36,414 nucleotides of DNA, taken from NCBI GenBank assembly GCA_019694315.1, contig JAIBCE010000038.1, forward strand, positions 1 through 36,414, in the 5' to 3' direction. The position numbers were made by a program, and so were the translations under genes. A model generated the notes under the pieces. That model was not told the DNA's origin. It saw only the letters and a program-made list of their open reading frames with translations, and searched no databases. This document shows positions 1 to 7,960 of this stretch, piece by piece (the first letter of the stretch is position 1; every line of letters starts with the position of its first letter). Source of the stretch: Sandaracinaceae bacterium. GTDB lineage: Bacteria > Myxococcota_A > Polyangia > Polyangiales > Sandaracinaceae.

Positions 1-405
1 CGGTGCGCTCGGATCTCCGATCGCGCCATAGCGCGTGAGCACGGCCGCGCGATCGAGGCGCCCCGTGATCGAAGGCGGCGGCTCCGGCAGCGGCCTCACC
101 GCTGCGGCGAGATCGGCCTCGAGACGCCACGGATGCGCGCGGAGCAGGCAGCCCGCGCTCGAGTCCTGGTCTCGCAGATCGTCTTGTCGACGCGCCGCCG
201 CGACGAGATCCGCGAACGTCGCGTCCGCCGTGAGATTGCGCGCGGAGGCCGGTGGGCGCGCCTCTTCCGGTCGGACCACCGCGCGAGCGGTCTCGTCACC
301 CGCCGCTCGTTGGCGCGCGTCGCGAGGCTCGCTCGTCGCGCCCGGGCCACAGGACGCGAGGCCCGTGAGGCCCCACGCGAGCACGACGTGAACGATGCGC
401 CGCAT
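1..405 (-). CDS. Lipoprotein, N-terminal part (runs off the window start)
   Basis: An open frame of 135 codons starts at an ATG at 405 and stays open to base 1, so the C-terminus is missing. The first 19 residues form a lipoprotein signal peptide: a short Arg-containing n-region (MRRIVHVV), a hydrophobic stretch, and the lipobox LASC with the Cys at residue 19. The mature part begins GPGATSEP, is hydrophilic, and resembles no family I can name. A GCGAGG purine run just before the ATG could be the ribosome binding site. The gene is divergent from the beta-helix lipoprotein gene, with 91 bp between the start codons. The signal peptide is clear; the function is unknown. Confidence 0.6.
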   Translation of the reverse strand, partial: MRRIVHVVLAWGLTGLASCGPGATSEPRDARQRAAGDETARAVVRPEEARPPASARNLTADATFADLVAAARRQDDLRDQDSSAGCLLRAHPWRLEADLAAAVRPLPEPPPSITGRLDRAAVLTRYGAIGDPSAP

Positions 406-496
406 CCTCGCTTCGTGGCACGCGGCCGCGCCGCGCACCAGGCAAGGCGCGCTGCGCGTCGCATCTCGCTCACGGCGAGCGCGTAGCATCTCTCTC

Positions 497-2086
497 ATGC
501 ATGCCCGTCACGCGCTCACGCTCGGTACGCTCACGGCGCTCACGCTCGTCGGCTGCGACGCATCATCGTCGAACGACGATGGAGGGACCACGTCGCGCGA
601 CGACGCCGCGAACGCGTCGCTCGACGCGGCCCGGAGCGACGCGGGCGCGTGGATGGGGGGCGATCCCACGAGCGGCTGCGAGGGCAGGCTCGAGCCCGCG
701 GCCCCCTCGGGCCACCTCGCGACGGTGGGCGACGGCACGGCCGCGAGCTGCACCGAGGACGCGCTCCATGCCGCGGTCGCGGAGGTCGACGCGGCGGGCG
801 GCGGCACCGTTCGCTTCGACTGTGGCGGGGCGCACACGATCACGCTGAGCCGCTCGGTCTTCGTGGAGGGCCCCGCGATGCTCCTCGACGGAGGAGGCGA
901 GATCACGCTCTCGGGCGGCGGCGCGGTGCGCGTGATCGAACTCGATCACTCCGTGGACTTCGTGCTCCAGCGCATCACGATCCGCGACGGCTTCGTGCCC
1001 GCGGGCGCCGAGAACGAGAGCGGCGCGGGCCTGCTCAGCCCGTGGTTCGGCACGCTGCGCGTGATCGACGCGACCTTCGAGCACAACGTGAGCGCGAGCC
1101 AGGACCACGACGTGGGCGGCGGCGCGATCTATGCGGGCGGTCTCACCGAGGCCGTGCTCTCGGGCGTGACCTTCAGCCACAACAGCGGCTCGACCGGCGG
1201 CGCCGTGCTGAGCCGCAGCACGAACCTCCGCGTGATCGACAGCGTGTTCTTCGCGAACGCGGCCACGAGCGAGGGCGAGGGCCAGTACGGCAACGGCGGC
1301 GGCCTCTACATCGATCGCATGTGGCTCGATGCGCCGGTCGACTTCGAGATCTGCGGCAGCGTCTTCGAGGCCAACCACGCGAGGGTCCACGGCAGCGCGT
1401 TCTTCTCGTACAACCTCGAGGGCACGCGCGCCGTCTTCGATCGCTGCACCTTCCGCGACAACGACATGGACGGCAGCGTGGGCGGTACCGGCACCGTCTA
1501 TCACGAGGGCGTGCCGCTCGTGCTCAGCCGCTCGACGTTCTCGGGCAATCGCACCACGGCCCACGGGGGCGGTCTCTTCCTCGGAGGCGGCACGAACGCC
1601 GAGGTGCGCGACTGCACCTTCCAGGGCAACACCACGCCGGGCAACGCGGGCGCGCTCTGGGCGGGCAATGGTCAGGTGGAGGTCTCGCACACGACCTTCG
1701 CGGACAACGCCGCCGACTACGGCCCCGTGATCTTCCAGGGCTCGAGCGGGCACGTGCGCCTCACCGACACGATCTTCGCGAACAACCGCACCGACAACGC
1801 GTTCAGCGCGCTCGCCTGCCACGAGACCTTCGAGGACGGCGGCGGCAACGTGCAGTGGCCCGCCACCAAGAACAACGGAAACGCCGACACGCCGTGCGCG
1901 GCGGGCGTGCTCTTCGCGGACCCGCGTCTCGGCCCGCTCGCCGACCACGGCGGGCCCACCCACACGATGGCGCTCTCCGTGGGCAGCGCGGCCCTCGGTC
2001 ACGCGGTCGTCTGCGAGGGCTGGGATCAGCGAGGCACCCCTCGCAGCGCGCCGTGCGACTCGGGCGCGTACGAGGATGCGCCCTGA
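497..2086 (+). CDS. Secreted lipoprotein with right-handed beta-helix repeats and choice-of-anchor Q-type C-terminus
   Basis: The protein has 529 residues from the ATG at 497. I prefer this start to an in-frame ATG at 395 because the signal peptide MHARHALTLGTLTALTLVGC, with lipobox LVGC, begins here. After a Ser/Asp/Ala-rich linker, residues of about 75-470 form many short repeats of the pattern 'STFSGNRTTAHGGGLF', typical of parallel beta-helix proteins (Pmp-like or pectate-lyase-like folds). The last about 45 residues, with DQRGTPR and CDSGAYE, match the choice-of-anchor Q ending seen on such surface proteins. It is likely exported and lipid-anchored on the cell surface. No catalytic motif is visible, so an adhesive or structural role is only a guess. 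Confidence 0.75.
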   Translation: MHARHALTLGTLTALTLVGCDASSSNDDGGTTSRDDAANASLDAARSDAGAWMGGDPTSGCEGRLEPAAPSGHLATVGDGTAASCTEDALHAAVAEVDAAGGGTVRFDCGGAHTITLSRSVFVEGPAMLLDGGGEITLSGGGAVRVIELDHSVDFVLQRITIRDGFVPAGAENESGAGLLSPWFGTLRVIDATFEHNVSASQDHDVGGGAIYAGGLTEAVLSGVTFSHNSGSTGGAVLSRSTNLRVIDSVFFANAATSEGEGQYGNGGGLYIDRMWLDAPVDFEICGSVFEANHARVHGSAFFSYNLEGTRAVFDRCTFRDNDMDGSVGGTGTVYHEGVPLVLSRSTFSGNRTTAHGGGLFLGGGTNAEVRDCTFQGNTTPGNAGALWAGNGQVEVSHTTFADNAADYGPVIFQGSSGHVRLTDTIFANNRTDNAFSALACHETFEDGGGNVQWPATKNNGNADTPCAAGVLFADPRLGPLADHGGPTHTMALSVGSAALGHAVVCEGWDQRGTPRSAPCDSGAYEDAP

Positions 2087-2137
2087 TCGGGGCCTTCCCC
2101 GTCTCCGGATGTGAACCGGGAGCCGTCGTGATAGACG

Positions 2138-2875
2138 ATGGCGGCCGTGACGCTCCCGATCTTCTTCATCGTCCTCGCGTCGGTCGCCCTGCTGCTCGCG
2201 CTCGTCGCGCTGTGGAGCAGCCTGCGCTACGCGCTCGCCGCCGCCAACGGCGCGACCGAGAGCCTCGACAGCGCAGAGCTGCCCGACCGCGCCGCGCTCA
2301 TCGACGAGAAGAAGTCGCTCCTGCGCGCGATCAAGGATCTCGAGTACGAGCACGCCGTCGGCAAGATCTCGCCCGAGGACTACCAGCGTCTCGACGGCGC
2401 GTATCGGCGACGCGCCAAGGAAGTGATCGGCCTGCTCGAGCAGGATCTGGCGCCCTACCAGACCCGCGCGGAGGCGCTCCTGGCCCGCGTCGCCCACGAG
2501 GCCCCCGCCAAGGTCCCGGTGCCCACCGCCACCGATGACGAGGCGTCGCTGCGCGAGAGGGCCCGCGCACTGCGTGAGGAGGCCGATCGCCTCGAGCGCC
2601 TCGCCCGCGCCGAGACCCCGAAGAAGAAGCCGAGCGCGAAGGACGGCGAAGGCTCCGCGAAGGGCGACGAAGGCTCGGCGAAGGGCGACGAAGGCTCGGC
2701 GAAGGGCGACGAAGGCTCGGCGAAGGGCGGCGAAGGCTCGGCGAAGGGCGACGAAGGCTCGGCGAAGGGCGACGAAGGCTCGGCGAAGGGCGACGAAGGC
2801 TCGGCGAAGGGCGACGAAGGCTCGGCGAAGGGCGACGAAGGCTCGGCGAAGGGCGACGAAGGAGACGCGCAGTGA
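2138..2875 (+). CDS. Single-span membrane protein, CcmI-like coiled coil, with acidic KGDEGSA repeat tail
   Basis: The protein has 245 residues. One membrane segment lies at about residues 5-28. A helical region at about 45-110 (SLLRAIKDLEYEHAVGKISPEDYQRL) resembles the 'LEYE..vGKis.EDY' segment that follows the membrane anchor in CcmI-like cytochrome c biogenesis proteins and related myxobacterial proteins. A second helical stretch follows at about 130-155. The C-terminus is ten near-perfect GSAKGDE heptads encoded by 21-bp repeats. The stop overlaps the GTG start of the next gene (GTGA), so the two are translationally coupled and probably form one complex. A role in heme or cytochrome c handling is possible by similarity, but no ccm gene is visible in the window. 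Function is not assigned. Confidence 0.6.
   Translation: MAAVTLPIFFIVLASVALLLALVALWSSLRYALAAANGATESLDSAELPDRAALIDEKKSLLRAIKDLEYEHAVGKISPEDYQRLDGAYRRRAKEVIGLLEQDLAPYQTRAEALLARVAHEAPAKVPVPTATDDEASLRERARALREEADRLERLARAETPKKKPSAKDGEGSAKGDEGSAKGDEGSAKGDEGSAKGGEGSAKGDEGSAKGDEGSAKGDEGSAKGDEGSAKGDEGSAKGDEGDAQ
2651..2860 (+). repeat. 21-bp tandem repeat, 10 copies, coding for GSAKGDE heptads
   Basis: Ten consecutive 21-bp units (consensus GGCTCGGCGAAGGGCGACG plus AA) lie inside the 3' end of the membrane protein gene. Only the first unit (TCC for TCG) and the fourth (GGC for GAC, giving KGGE) differ. A degenerate unit (PSAKDGE) precedes them. Near-identity at the DNA level suggests recent slippage expansion. 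Copy number changes would keep the reading frame. Confidence 0.95.
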
Positions 2876-4416
2876 CCCGCTCGCATCGTGTCGTCCTCGG
2901 GACCCTCGTCCTCGCCGGCGCGCTCGCCGCCGCTCCGCTCGGGGCCCAAGAAGGGGGGCAGGGCGAGCTGCCTCCGGGGCATCCGCCGGTCGAAGGTGCG
3001 CCGCCGCCCGAGGCGCCAGCGGGAGAGCTTCCTCCGGGACATCCGCCGATCGAGGGCGACGCGCCCGAGGCACCCGAGGCGCCAGCGGGAGAGCTTCCTC
3101 CGGGACATCCGTCGGTGGACGGCGCGCCCGAGGGCAGCGAGGACGAAGGCCACGGCCACGGCGGCGGCGAGATGGACGCGAGCATCGAGCGCGCGTTCCG
3201 CGAGCCTCGTGTCGCGACGGCGATGCCGATGCCCACGCTCCCGCCCGGGCAGATCCGCGTCCTCGTGGTGGACGAGCACGGCGCTCCGCTCGCGGACCAC
3301 GACGTGCAGCTCGGCGTGATGCGACAGGGCGGCGACCGCGAGCGCACGCCGGGTCGCACCGACGCCGAGGGCGTCTTCACCTACACGAACCTCCCCACGG
3401 GCACGGGCCAGGCCTACCGGGTCAACGTCCCGCACGAGGGCGCGACCTACAGCTGCACGCCGTTCCAGCTGCCGACCGAGGCGGGCTACCAGGTGCGCGT
3501 CGAGGCGCGACCGACGGTGCGCTCGGATCGAAGCCTGCTCCTCGTGCTCGGTCAGACGATGGTCGAGCTGCGCGACGAGCGGGTGCACGTGATCCAGCAG
3601 GCGCGCCTCTCGAACCTCGCGGCCGCGACGTACCTCTTCCCCGAGGGCGGCACGCGCATCGATCTGCCCGAGGGCTACACGGCCTTCCAGACGCAGCCGG
3701 TCATGACGGACCAGCGCGTGGTGGAGCTCGCGGGCGAGGGCCTCCGCATCGAGGGCTCGCTCCCCACCGGTCAGATCACGCTCGCGTGGGCCTTCGATCT
3801 CCCCGTGTCCGGTCAGGAGATGGAGATCGAGCTCCCGAACCCGTTCCGTACCTTTCAGTACCGCGTGATCTCGACGGCACCTCCGGGCATGCACCTCGAG
3901 GTCGACGAGATGCCGGACGCGATCTCGTTCGAGGATCAGGGCCAGCCGCTCTGGGGCACCGAGATCCAGCGCTCCCCCGACGAGGCCGCGTTCTCGCGCG
4001 TGCGCATCCACCTCCGAGGCATCCCCGGCCCGAGCCCCGTGCGCCTCTATGCCCTCGGCATCGCGCTCGTCTTCGTGCTGCTGGGCGGGCTCCTCGTGGG
4101 CCGACGACCGACCCACGATCGAGGCCAGGCCCACCGTGCGGCACGTCGCAAGCAGCTCCTCGACGAGGCAGCGCTGCTCGAGACCCAGCTCGAGAGCGGA
4201 GAGATCGGCCCCGAGACGCGTCAGTCGCGACGCACCGCGATCGTCCGAGAGCTGGCCGTGCTCTTCTACCTGGATGAGCGCATGGGCACGGCCAAGAGCG
4301 ACAAGGACGAGGGCAAGCGCGCAAAGGGCGACAAGGGCGACAAGGGCGACAAGGGCGACAGGGGCCCGGACGGCTCGGGTGGCGAGACCGGCAAGAAGAA
4401 GAAGCGCGCGGCCTGA
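2872..4416 (+). CDS. Exported membrane-anchored protein with LPPGHP repeats, Ig-like/carboxypeptidase-regulatory fold and basic tail
   Basis: The protein has 514 residues from the GTG at 2872, which overlaps the previous stop. An N-terminal signal peptide ends near LGAQEG (about residue 25). Three GELPPGHP repeats follow at about residues 28-85; two are encoded by a perfect 36-bp direct repeat (3010-3045 and 3076-3111). Residues of about 120-205 look like a carboxypeptidase-regulatory or SpaA-type beta-sandwich (DEHGAPL...TDAEGVFTYTNLPTG). A membrane span lies at about 390-408 (LYALGIALVFVLLGGLLVG). A helical segment follows, then a Lys-rich KGDKGDKGD tail. The large domain is predicted to be periplasmic and the tail cytoplasmic. 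Family function is unknown. Coupling to the preceding gene argues for a two-component membrane complex. Confidence 0.6.
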   Translation: MTRSHRVVLGTLVLAGALAAAPLGAQEGGQGELPPGHPPVEGAPPPEAPAGELPPGHPPIEGDAPEAPEAPAGELPPGHPSVDGAPEGSEDEGHGHGGGEMDASIERAFREPRVATAMPMPTLPPGQIRVLVVDEHGAPLADHDVQLGVMRQGGDRERTPGRTDAEGVFTYTNLPTGTGQAYRVNVPHEGATYSCTPFQLPTEAGYQVRVEARPTVRSDRSLLLVLGQTMVELRDERVHVIQQARLSNLAAATYLFPEGGTRIDLPEGYTAFQTQPVMTDQRVVELAGEGLRIEGSLPTGQITLAWAFDLPVSGQEMEIELPNPFRTFQYRVISTAPPGMHLEVDEMPDAISFEDQGQPLWGTEIQRSPDEAAFSRVRIHLRGIPGPSPVRLYALGIALVFVLLGGLLVGRRPTHDRGQAHRAARRKQLLDEAALLETQLESGEIGPETRQSRRTAIVRELAVLFYLDERMGTAKSDKDEGKRAKGDKGDKGDKGDRGPDGSGGETGKKKKRAA

Positions 4417-4452
4417 CGGACGCAACGGTGTGCAGGCTCTGCCGAGATCAGG

Positions 4453-4496
4453 GCTCGCACCAACGCTGAGAGAAAGGTGGTCGAGCGGGTGCGAGC
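4453..4496 (+). promoter_or_regulatory. Inverted repeat in the ssb leader
   Basis: GCTCGCACC at 4453-4461 is the exact reverse complement of GGTGCGAGC at 4488-4496, giving a 9-bp stem with a 26-nt loop. It lies 31 bp upstream of the ssb start and upstream of its AAGGAAGGA ribosome binding site. It could be a leader hairpin, an operator, or the terminator of the preceding pair. No T-tract follows. Confidence 0.3.
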
Positions 4497-4526
4497 TCCC
4501 ACCGCGAGGATGAAGGAAGGAATGCC

Positions 4527-5066
4527 ATGGCCGGACTGAACAAGGTGATGCTGATCGGAAACCTCGGGGCGGACCCCGAGCTCAAATTCACGCAGGGCGG
4601 CCAGTCCGTCCTCAAGATGCGCCTCGCGACGACGGAGACCTTCCAGAACAAGGCGGGTGAGCGTCAGGAGCGCACCGAGTGGCACAACGTCGTCCTGTGG
4701 GGGAAGCGCGCGGAGGCCCTCCACAAGTTCCTCCACAAGGGAAAGACGATCTACGTGGAAGGTCGCATCCAGACGCGGTCCTACGAGGACAAGGACGGCG
4801 TGAAGAAGTACGCGACCGACATCAACGCCAACGACATCATCCTGCTCGGTGGCCGCGGTGAAGGCGGCGGTGGTGGTGGCAGCGGTGGTGGTGGCGGTGG
4901 CTACGGCGGCGGTGGCGGTGGTGGTGGCCCCCGCGGCGGCGGTGGCGGCAGCGCTCCCCGCGGCGGCGGTAGCGGTAGCGGTGGTGGCGGCGGTGGCGGT
5001 GGCGGCGGCGGCGGTGGCGACGACTTCCCCACCGACGACTTCGTCGACGACGACATCCCGTTCTGA
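4527..5066 (+). CDS. ssb: Single-stranded DNA-binding protein
   Basis: SSB coats single-stranded DNA during replication, repair and recombination, and recruits partners through its acidic tip. The protein has 179 residues. An OB-fold occupies about residues 1-110 (MAGLNKVMLIGNLGADPELKF, TEWHNVVLWGKRAE, YVEGRIQTRSY). A Gly-rich linker covers about 112-160, and the tail ends DDDIPF, the conserved partner-binding tip. The ribosome binding site AAGGAAGGA sits just before the ATG. The linker is encoded by low-complexity GGT/GGC runs, so it may vary in length between strains. It is followed directly by a duplicated structured element. Confidence 0.97.
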   Translation: MAGLNKVMLIGNLGADPELKFTQGGQSVLKMRLATTETFQNKAGERQERTEWHNVVLWGKRAEALHKFLHKGKTIYVEGRIQTRSYEDKDGVKKYATDINANDIILLGGRGEGGGGGGSGGGGGGYGGGGGGGGPRGGGGGSAPRGGGSGSGGGGGGGGGGGGGDDFPTDDFVDDDIPF

Positions 5067-5146
5067 GAGACCGAGAAACAATCCAACACGACGGTCTGAT
5101 GGGGGAGCCGGCCGGCGGGGGAGCGAAGCTCCCCCTTGAGGCGCGA
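5067..5146 (+). repeat. Structured intergenic repeat, copy 1 (after ssb)
   Basis: This copy starts immediately after the ssb stop. It holds a stem AGACCG (5068-5073) / CGGTCT (5092-5097) with an 18-nt loop containing GAAACAATCCAA. A CCGGCCGG palindrome and a hairpin GGGGGAGC-GAA-GCTCCCCC (about 5116-5135) follow. It is nearly identical to copy 2 at 5233-5315. The second hairpin could act as an intrinsic terminator, although no T-run follows. Confidence 0.7.
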
Positions 5147-5232
5147 GCGCTGGAGGAGCGAAGCGACGACGAGCGATGGGGGCGCGGGGGTCGGGCCCCC
5201 GCCTCGAGCGCCGGAGGCGCGGGAAATACTGA

Positions 5233-5315
5233 GAGAGCGAGAAACAATCCAAGACGACGCTCTGATCTGATGGGGGAGCCGGCCGGCGGGGGAGTGAAGC
5301 TCCCCTTGAGGCGCG
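5233..5315 (+). repeat. Structured intergenic repeat, copy 2
   Basis: This is a direct repeat of 5067-5146, with the stem AGAGCG (5234-5239) / CGCTCT (5258-5263) and the same 18-nt loop length. Compared with copy 1, one base pair is changed on both sides (C-G to G-C), so pairing is kept. Five extra bases (CTGAT duplicated) precede the GGGGGAGCC block. The rest of 5067-5417 holds a GC-rich hairpin near 5185 and no convincing gene. Confidence 0.7.
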
Positions 5316-5417
5316 CTGGCCGGGAAGCGAAGCTCCTCGAGGCGTCCCGCCCATTGGGTGGGGGCGCGCACGTGGCAGCGGTTGATCCTTTCGATCGCGG
5401 CCTTACCGGAGGCTCTC

Positions 5418-5837
5418 ATGATCCTCACGTGCACGAGCTGTGGTGCTGGCAATCGGGTCCCTGCGGAGCGCTTGGGCGATCGTCCGCGCTGCGGTCGATG
5501 CAAGACGGCCCTCGCCGCCGAGGCCCCGGTGAGCGTCGGAACCACCGAGGAATTCGCGGAGATCGTGCGCCAGAGCCCTGTCCCCGTGCTCGTGGACTTC
5601 TGGGCGCCGTGGTGTGGTCCCTGCCGCGTCGTGGCGCCCGAGCTCGAGAAGCTCGCGAAGCGACGACGCGGTGAGGTGCTCGTGGTGAAGGTCGACACGC
5701 AGGCGCTGCCCGCGCTGGGCGCGCGTCACGACATCCAGAGCATCCCCACCTTCGTGCGCTTCGATCACGGCCGCGAGACCCAGCGCGTGAGCGGCGCGAT
5801 GCCCGCACCGCAGCTCGAGCGCGCCCTCGGGCTCTGA
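5418..5837 (+). CDS. trxC: Thioredoxin 2 with N-terminal zinc finger
   Basis: A cytoplasmic disulfide reductase of 139 residues. The N-terminal zinc-binding cysteines C5, C8, C25 and C28 distinguish thioredoxin 2 (TrxC) from TrxA. The thioredoxin fold carries the active site WCGPC at residues 65-69, preceded by the usual VDFWAPWC strand. The cis-Pro loop is IPTFVRF. I chose the ATG at 5418, which follows CCGGAGG at good spacing; an in-frame ATG at 5358 would add 20 residues of unlikely sequence. It lies alone and is convergent with the next gene. TrxC proteins are often oxidative-stress induced, but no regulatory site is visible here. Confidence 0.93.
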   Translation: MILTCTSCGAGNRVPAERLGDRPRCGRCKTALAAEAPVSVGTTEEFAEIVRQSPVPVLVDFWAPWCGPCRVVAPELEKLAKRRRGEVLVVKVDTQALPALGARHDIQSIPTFVRFDHGRETQRVSGAMPAPQLERALGL

Positions 5838-5878
5838 TCGACGACGTGCGGGGATCGCGCGTGCGGCGTGATCAGAGC
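5831..5878. terminator. Inverted repeat between the convergent trxC and lipoprotein genes
   Basis: GCTCTGATC (5831-5839) and GATCAGAGC (5870-5878) are exact reverse complements and contain both stop codons. The loop is 30 nt and there is no T-tract, so this is only a candidate bidirectional terminator. Confidence 0.3.
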
Positions 5879-7800
5879 GGGTCGGCGATCTCGCGCAGAT
5901 CGAGGCCGCCGGGCGCGAGGTAGCTCGTGTAGCTCGCGTAGCCGTAGACGTGGGCCCCGACGGGCAGCGAGGCCGAGAGCCGATGCACGCCGGGGCGGAT
6001 GTGGATCGTGGCCGTCGTGACGCCCGTGCCCATCGCGTCGCGCAGCGTGCCGACCACCTGTCCGTCGAGCTCGACCCGTGCGCCCGTCGCGGCGATCACG
6101 TCCACGTAGGCGTCCGTGTAGGTGTCGGGCGCGAGGAACACATACTGGTTGCGCCACTGCGCATCGGGCACGAGCAGGCCCATCGACGGGTCGCCCGGCG
6201 CGGCCGAGCCGGAGGTCCCGAGGCCGGCGTAGTCCTGACCCACGAGGAAGCGTGCCGCGAGGATCGGGCCCGTGCCCGTCACGCGCGTCGCGCGCGCGAC
6301 CGTGACCTCCACGTGCTCGCCGCGGTCGAGCACGATCGTCTCGGGGCCTTCCGTCGGCACGGGGCTGAACGTGATCGTGTTGTCGTCGGTCGACGACACG
6401 ACGCGCACGAGGTTGGGCTCGGAGCGCTGCTGGTAGGCGAGCGGGGACACGACCGACGTCCCGAGCACCTCCGCAGGGAAGAGCTGCTCTTCGAGGTGAT
6501 CACAGGCCCAGCGGTCGTACGGCACGAACACACAGTTGTGTCCGCTGAACACGGCGAGCTGACTGTTCGAGATCACCTCCGTGCCCGTGAGGTCGTACTC
6601 GTCGGGCACGGGGCAGTACGAGATCATCGACGTCGCGGGGTCGGTCTCGAAGCCCGCCGCGCACGACGAGGGCACGTCGCTGAGGAGCTGCACGACCTCG
6701 CCGGGCGCGATCGTGAGCTCGAACGTGTCGCCGGGAGCTCGCGCGGAGAGGTCGCCATCGGCGCTGCCCATCACGTGCGCGCGCGTGCGCACCGTGACGG
6801 TCGCGGGCGTGTCCTCGGTGTTCGCGATCGCCACGAAGCCAGGCGAGCCGCCCTGCCCCGAGGGGGTCTGCACGAGGTGCGCGGCGCGGCTCATCACGAG
6901 ATAGCTCCCGGTGAGCGCGTGCACGGGCAGGAGCAGCGAGGCGTCGTTCGTGTACGAGTGACACTGCGAGTCGCCGGGCGACGGATCGAACGCGTCCGCG
7001 CAGTCCTCCATCACGAGGTACTCGAGCGGGTTGAACTGGTGCACCGTCACCGGCACGTCCGAGCGGATGCGGTAGCTGCCGCCCGCCGCGCGCACGCTCT
7101 GGTAGCTCGCCGTGGTGCCCATGGTGGACACCGGCCGTCGCAGGAGGTCGATCCACGGCAGCTCGACGATCTCCAGCGCAGAGGGCGCGACCGTGACCGT
7201 CTGCGCGAAGCCATCGGATCGCGTGACCGACACGATCGCCGGCACGAGCTGCGGGTTCGCGATCACGATCGCGAAGGTGAAGCGCGAGTCGAGCTCCGTG
7301 TTCGTCGTGGGCACCGCGACGTACTCGCATCCGAGATAGCTGCGCTCGGCCTCTGCCTGCTCGCAGAGGCGCGCGCAGCCGCCGGGGCTACAGCGCTCAC
7401 CGCCGGCCGCGTCGCACGTCTCGCCACGGTTCTGGCCGGAGCCATCGGCGTTGCAGCGCAGCACCGTCTCGCCATCGCACGCGATCGTGCCCGGCGCACA
7501 CACCACGCAGCCCAGGCCTGCCACGCACGTCTGTCCGCTGTCGGCGCACTCGGTGCGTGAGGCGATCTGCCCGCCCGCGTCGCAGACGATCGCGCTCGTG
7601 CCCTCGCACGCCACCTGACCCGGCATCACCCCGCGACACTCGGCAGGGGGCCCCGCGTCGCGGCGGGTCGAGGTCGGCGGCGGCGGTGCCCCGTTGCATG
7701 CCGAGAGGATGCATGCCGAGAGCACGAGCCGTCCCCAACCCAGCCCCCAACCCAGCCCCCAACCCAGCCCCCAACCCAGCCTCAGCGTGGCGGATCTCAT
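5872..7800 (-). CDS. IgGFc-binding-like lipoprotein with Cys-rich N-terminal region
   Basis: The protein has 642 residues from the ATG at 7800, chosen over the upstream ATG at 7857 because the signal peptide starts here. The signal peptide has an unusual h-region of four LGWG repeats, followed by RLVLSACILSAC with a lipobox. Residues of about 50-150 are Cys-rich (CVVCAPGTIACDGETVLRC). From about residue 155 the sequence (FTFAIVIANPQLVPAIVSVTRSDG ending at VELPW) matches the IgGFc-binding N-terminal domain family, common in myxobacterial surface proteins. Despite the family name, antibody binding is not expected in a soil bacterium. It is probably a surface lipoprotein of unknown ligand, convergent with trxC and divergent from the transglycosylase gene. 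Confidence 0.8.
   Translation of the reverse strand: MRSATLRLGWGLGWGLGWGLGWGRLVLSACILSACNGAPPPPTSTRRDAGPPAECRGVMPGQVACEGTSAIVCDAGGQIASRTECADSGQTCVAGLGCVVCAPGTIACDGETVLRCNADGSGQNRGETCDAAGGERCSPGGCARLCEQAEAERSYLGCEYVAVPTTNTELDSRFTFAIVIANPQLVPAIVSVTRSDGFAQTVTVAPSALEIVELPWIDLLRRPVSTMGTTASYQSVRAAGGSYRIRSDVPVTVHQFNPLEYLVMEDCADAFDPSPGDSQCHSYTNDASLLLPVHALTGSYLVMSRAAHLVQTPSGQGGSPGFVAIANTEDTPATVTVRTRAHVMGSADGDLSARAPGDTFELTIAPGEVVQLLSDVPSSCAAGFETDPATSMISYCPVPDEYDLTGTEVISNSQLAVFSGHNCVFVPYDRWACDHLEEQLFPAEVLGTSVVSPLAYQQRSEPNLVRVVSSTDDNTITFSPVPTEGPETIVLDRGEHVEVTVARATRVTGTGPILAARFLVGQDYAGLGTSGSAAPGDPSMGLLVPDAQWRNQYVFLAPDTYTDAYVDVIAATGARVELDGQVVGTLRDAMGTGVTTATIHIRPGVHRLSASLPVGAHVYGYASYTSYLAPGGLDLREIADPL
7733..7780 (-). 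repeat. 12-bp tandem repeat (4 copies) inside a signal peptide
   Basis: Four perfect plus-strand CCCCAACCCAGC units encode the LGWG repeats in the hydrophobic core of the lipoprotein signal peptide. Unit length is a multiple of three, so copy number changes would lengthen or shorten the h-region without a frameshift. Confidence 0.95.
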
Positions 7801-7960
7801 CCCCGCATGGTGCCACGGCCGCGCCGGATCGCTCGGAGAGGGAATGGGCGCCTGCACGCGGAGGGTTCGGGGCGTGTCGCGCCTGCGGATCGAGGCTCCG
7901 GAGTGCGCCGGGTTTTTGACGACGCTATCCTCTTCGGGCTATCCGCCGATCACTCGCTCC

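Noticed and set aside
563..3073. 836-residue minus-strand open frame
   Set aside because: It lies opposite two well-supported plus-strand genes, is Arg/Ala-rich without domains, and owes its length to GC-rich codon bias and the 21-bp repeats.
5099..5674. 191-residue frame across the ssb-trxC gap
   Set aside because: It is composed of the duplicated non-coding element and then runs out of frame through trxC. The repeated MGEPAGGG peptide is a by-product of the DNA repeat.
5872..7800. True antibody-binding virulence factor
   Set aside because: The IgGFc-binding domain name is historical. The setting is a myxobacterial surface lipoprotein and nothing supports host interaction.
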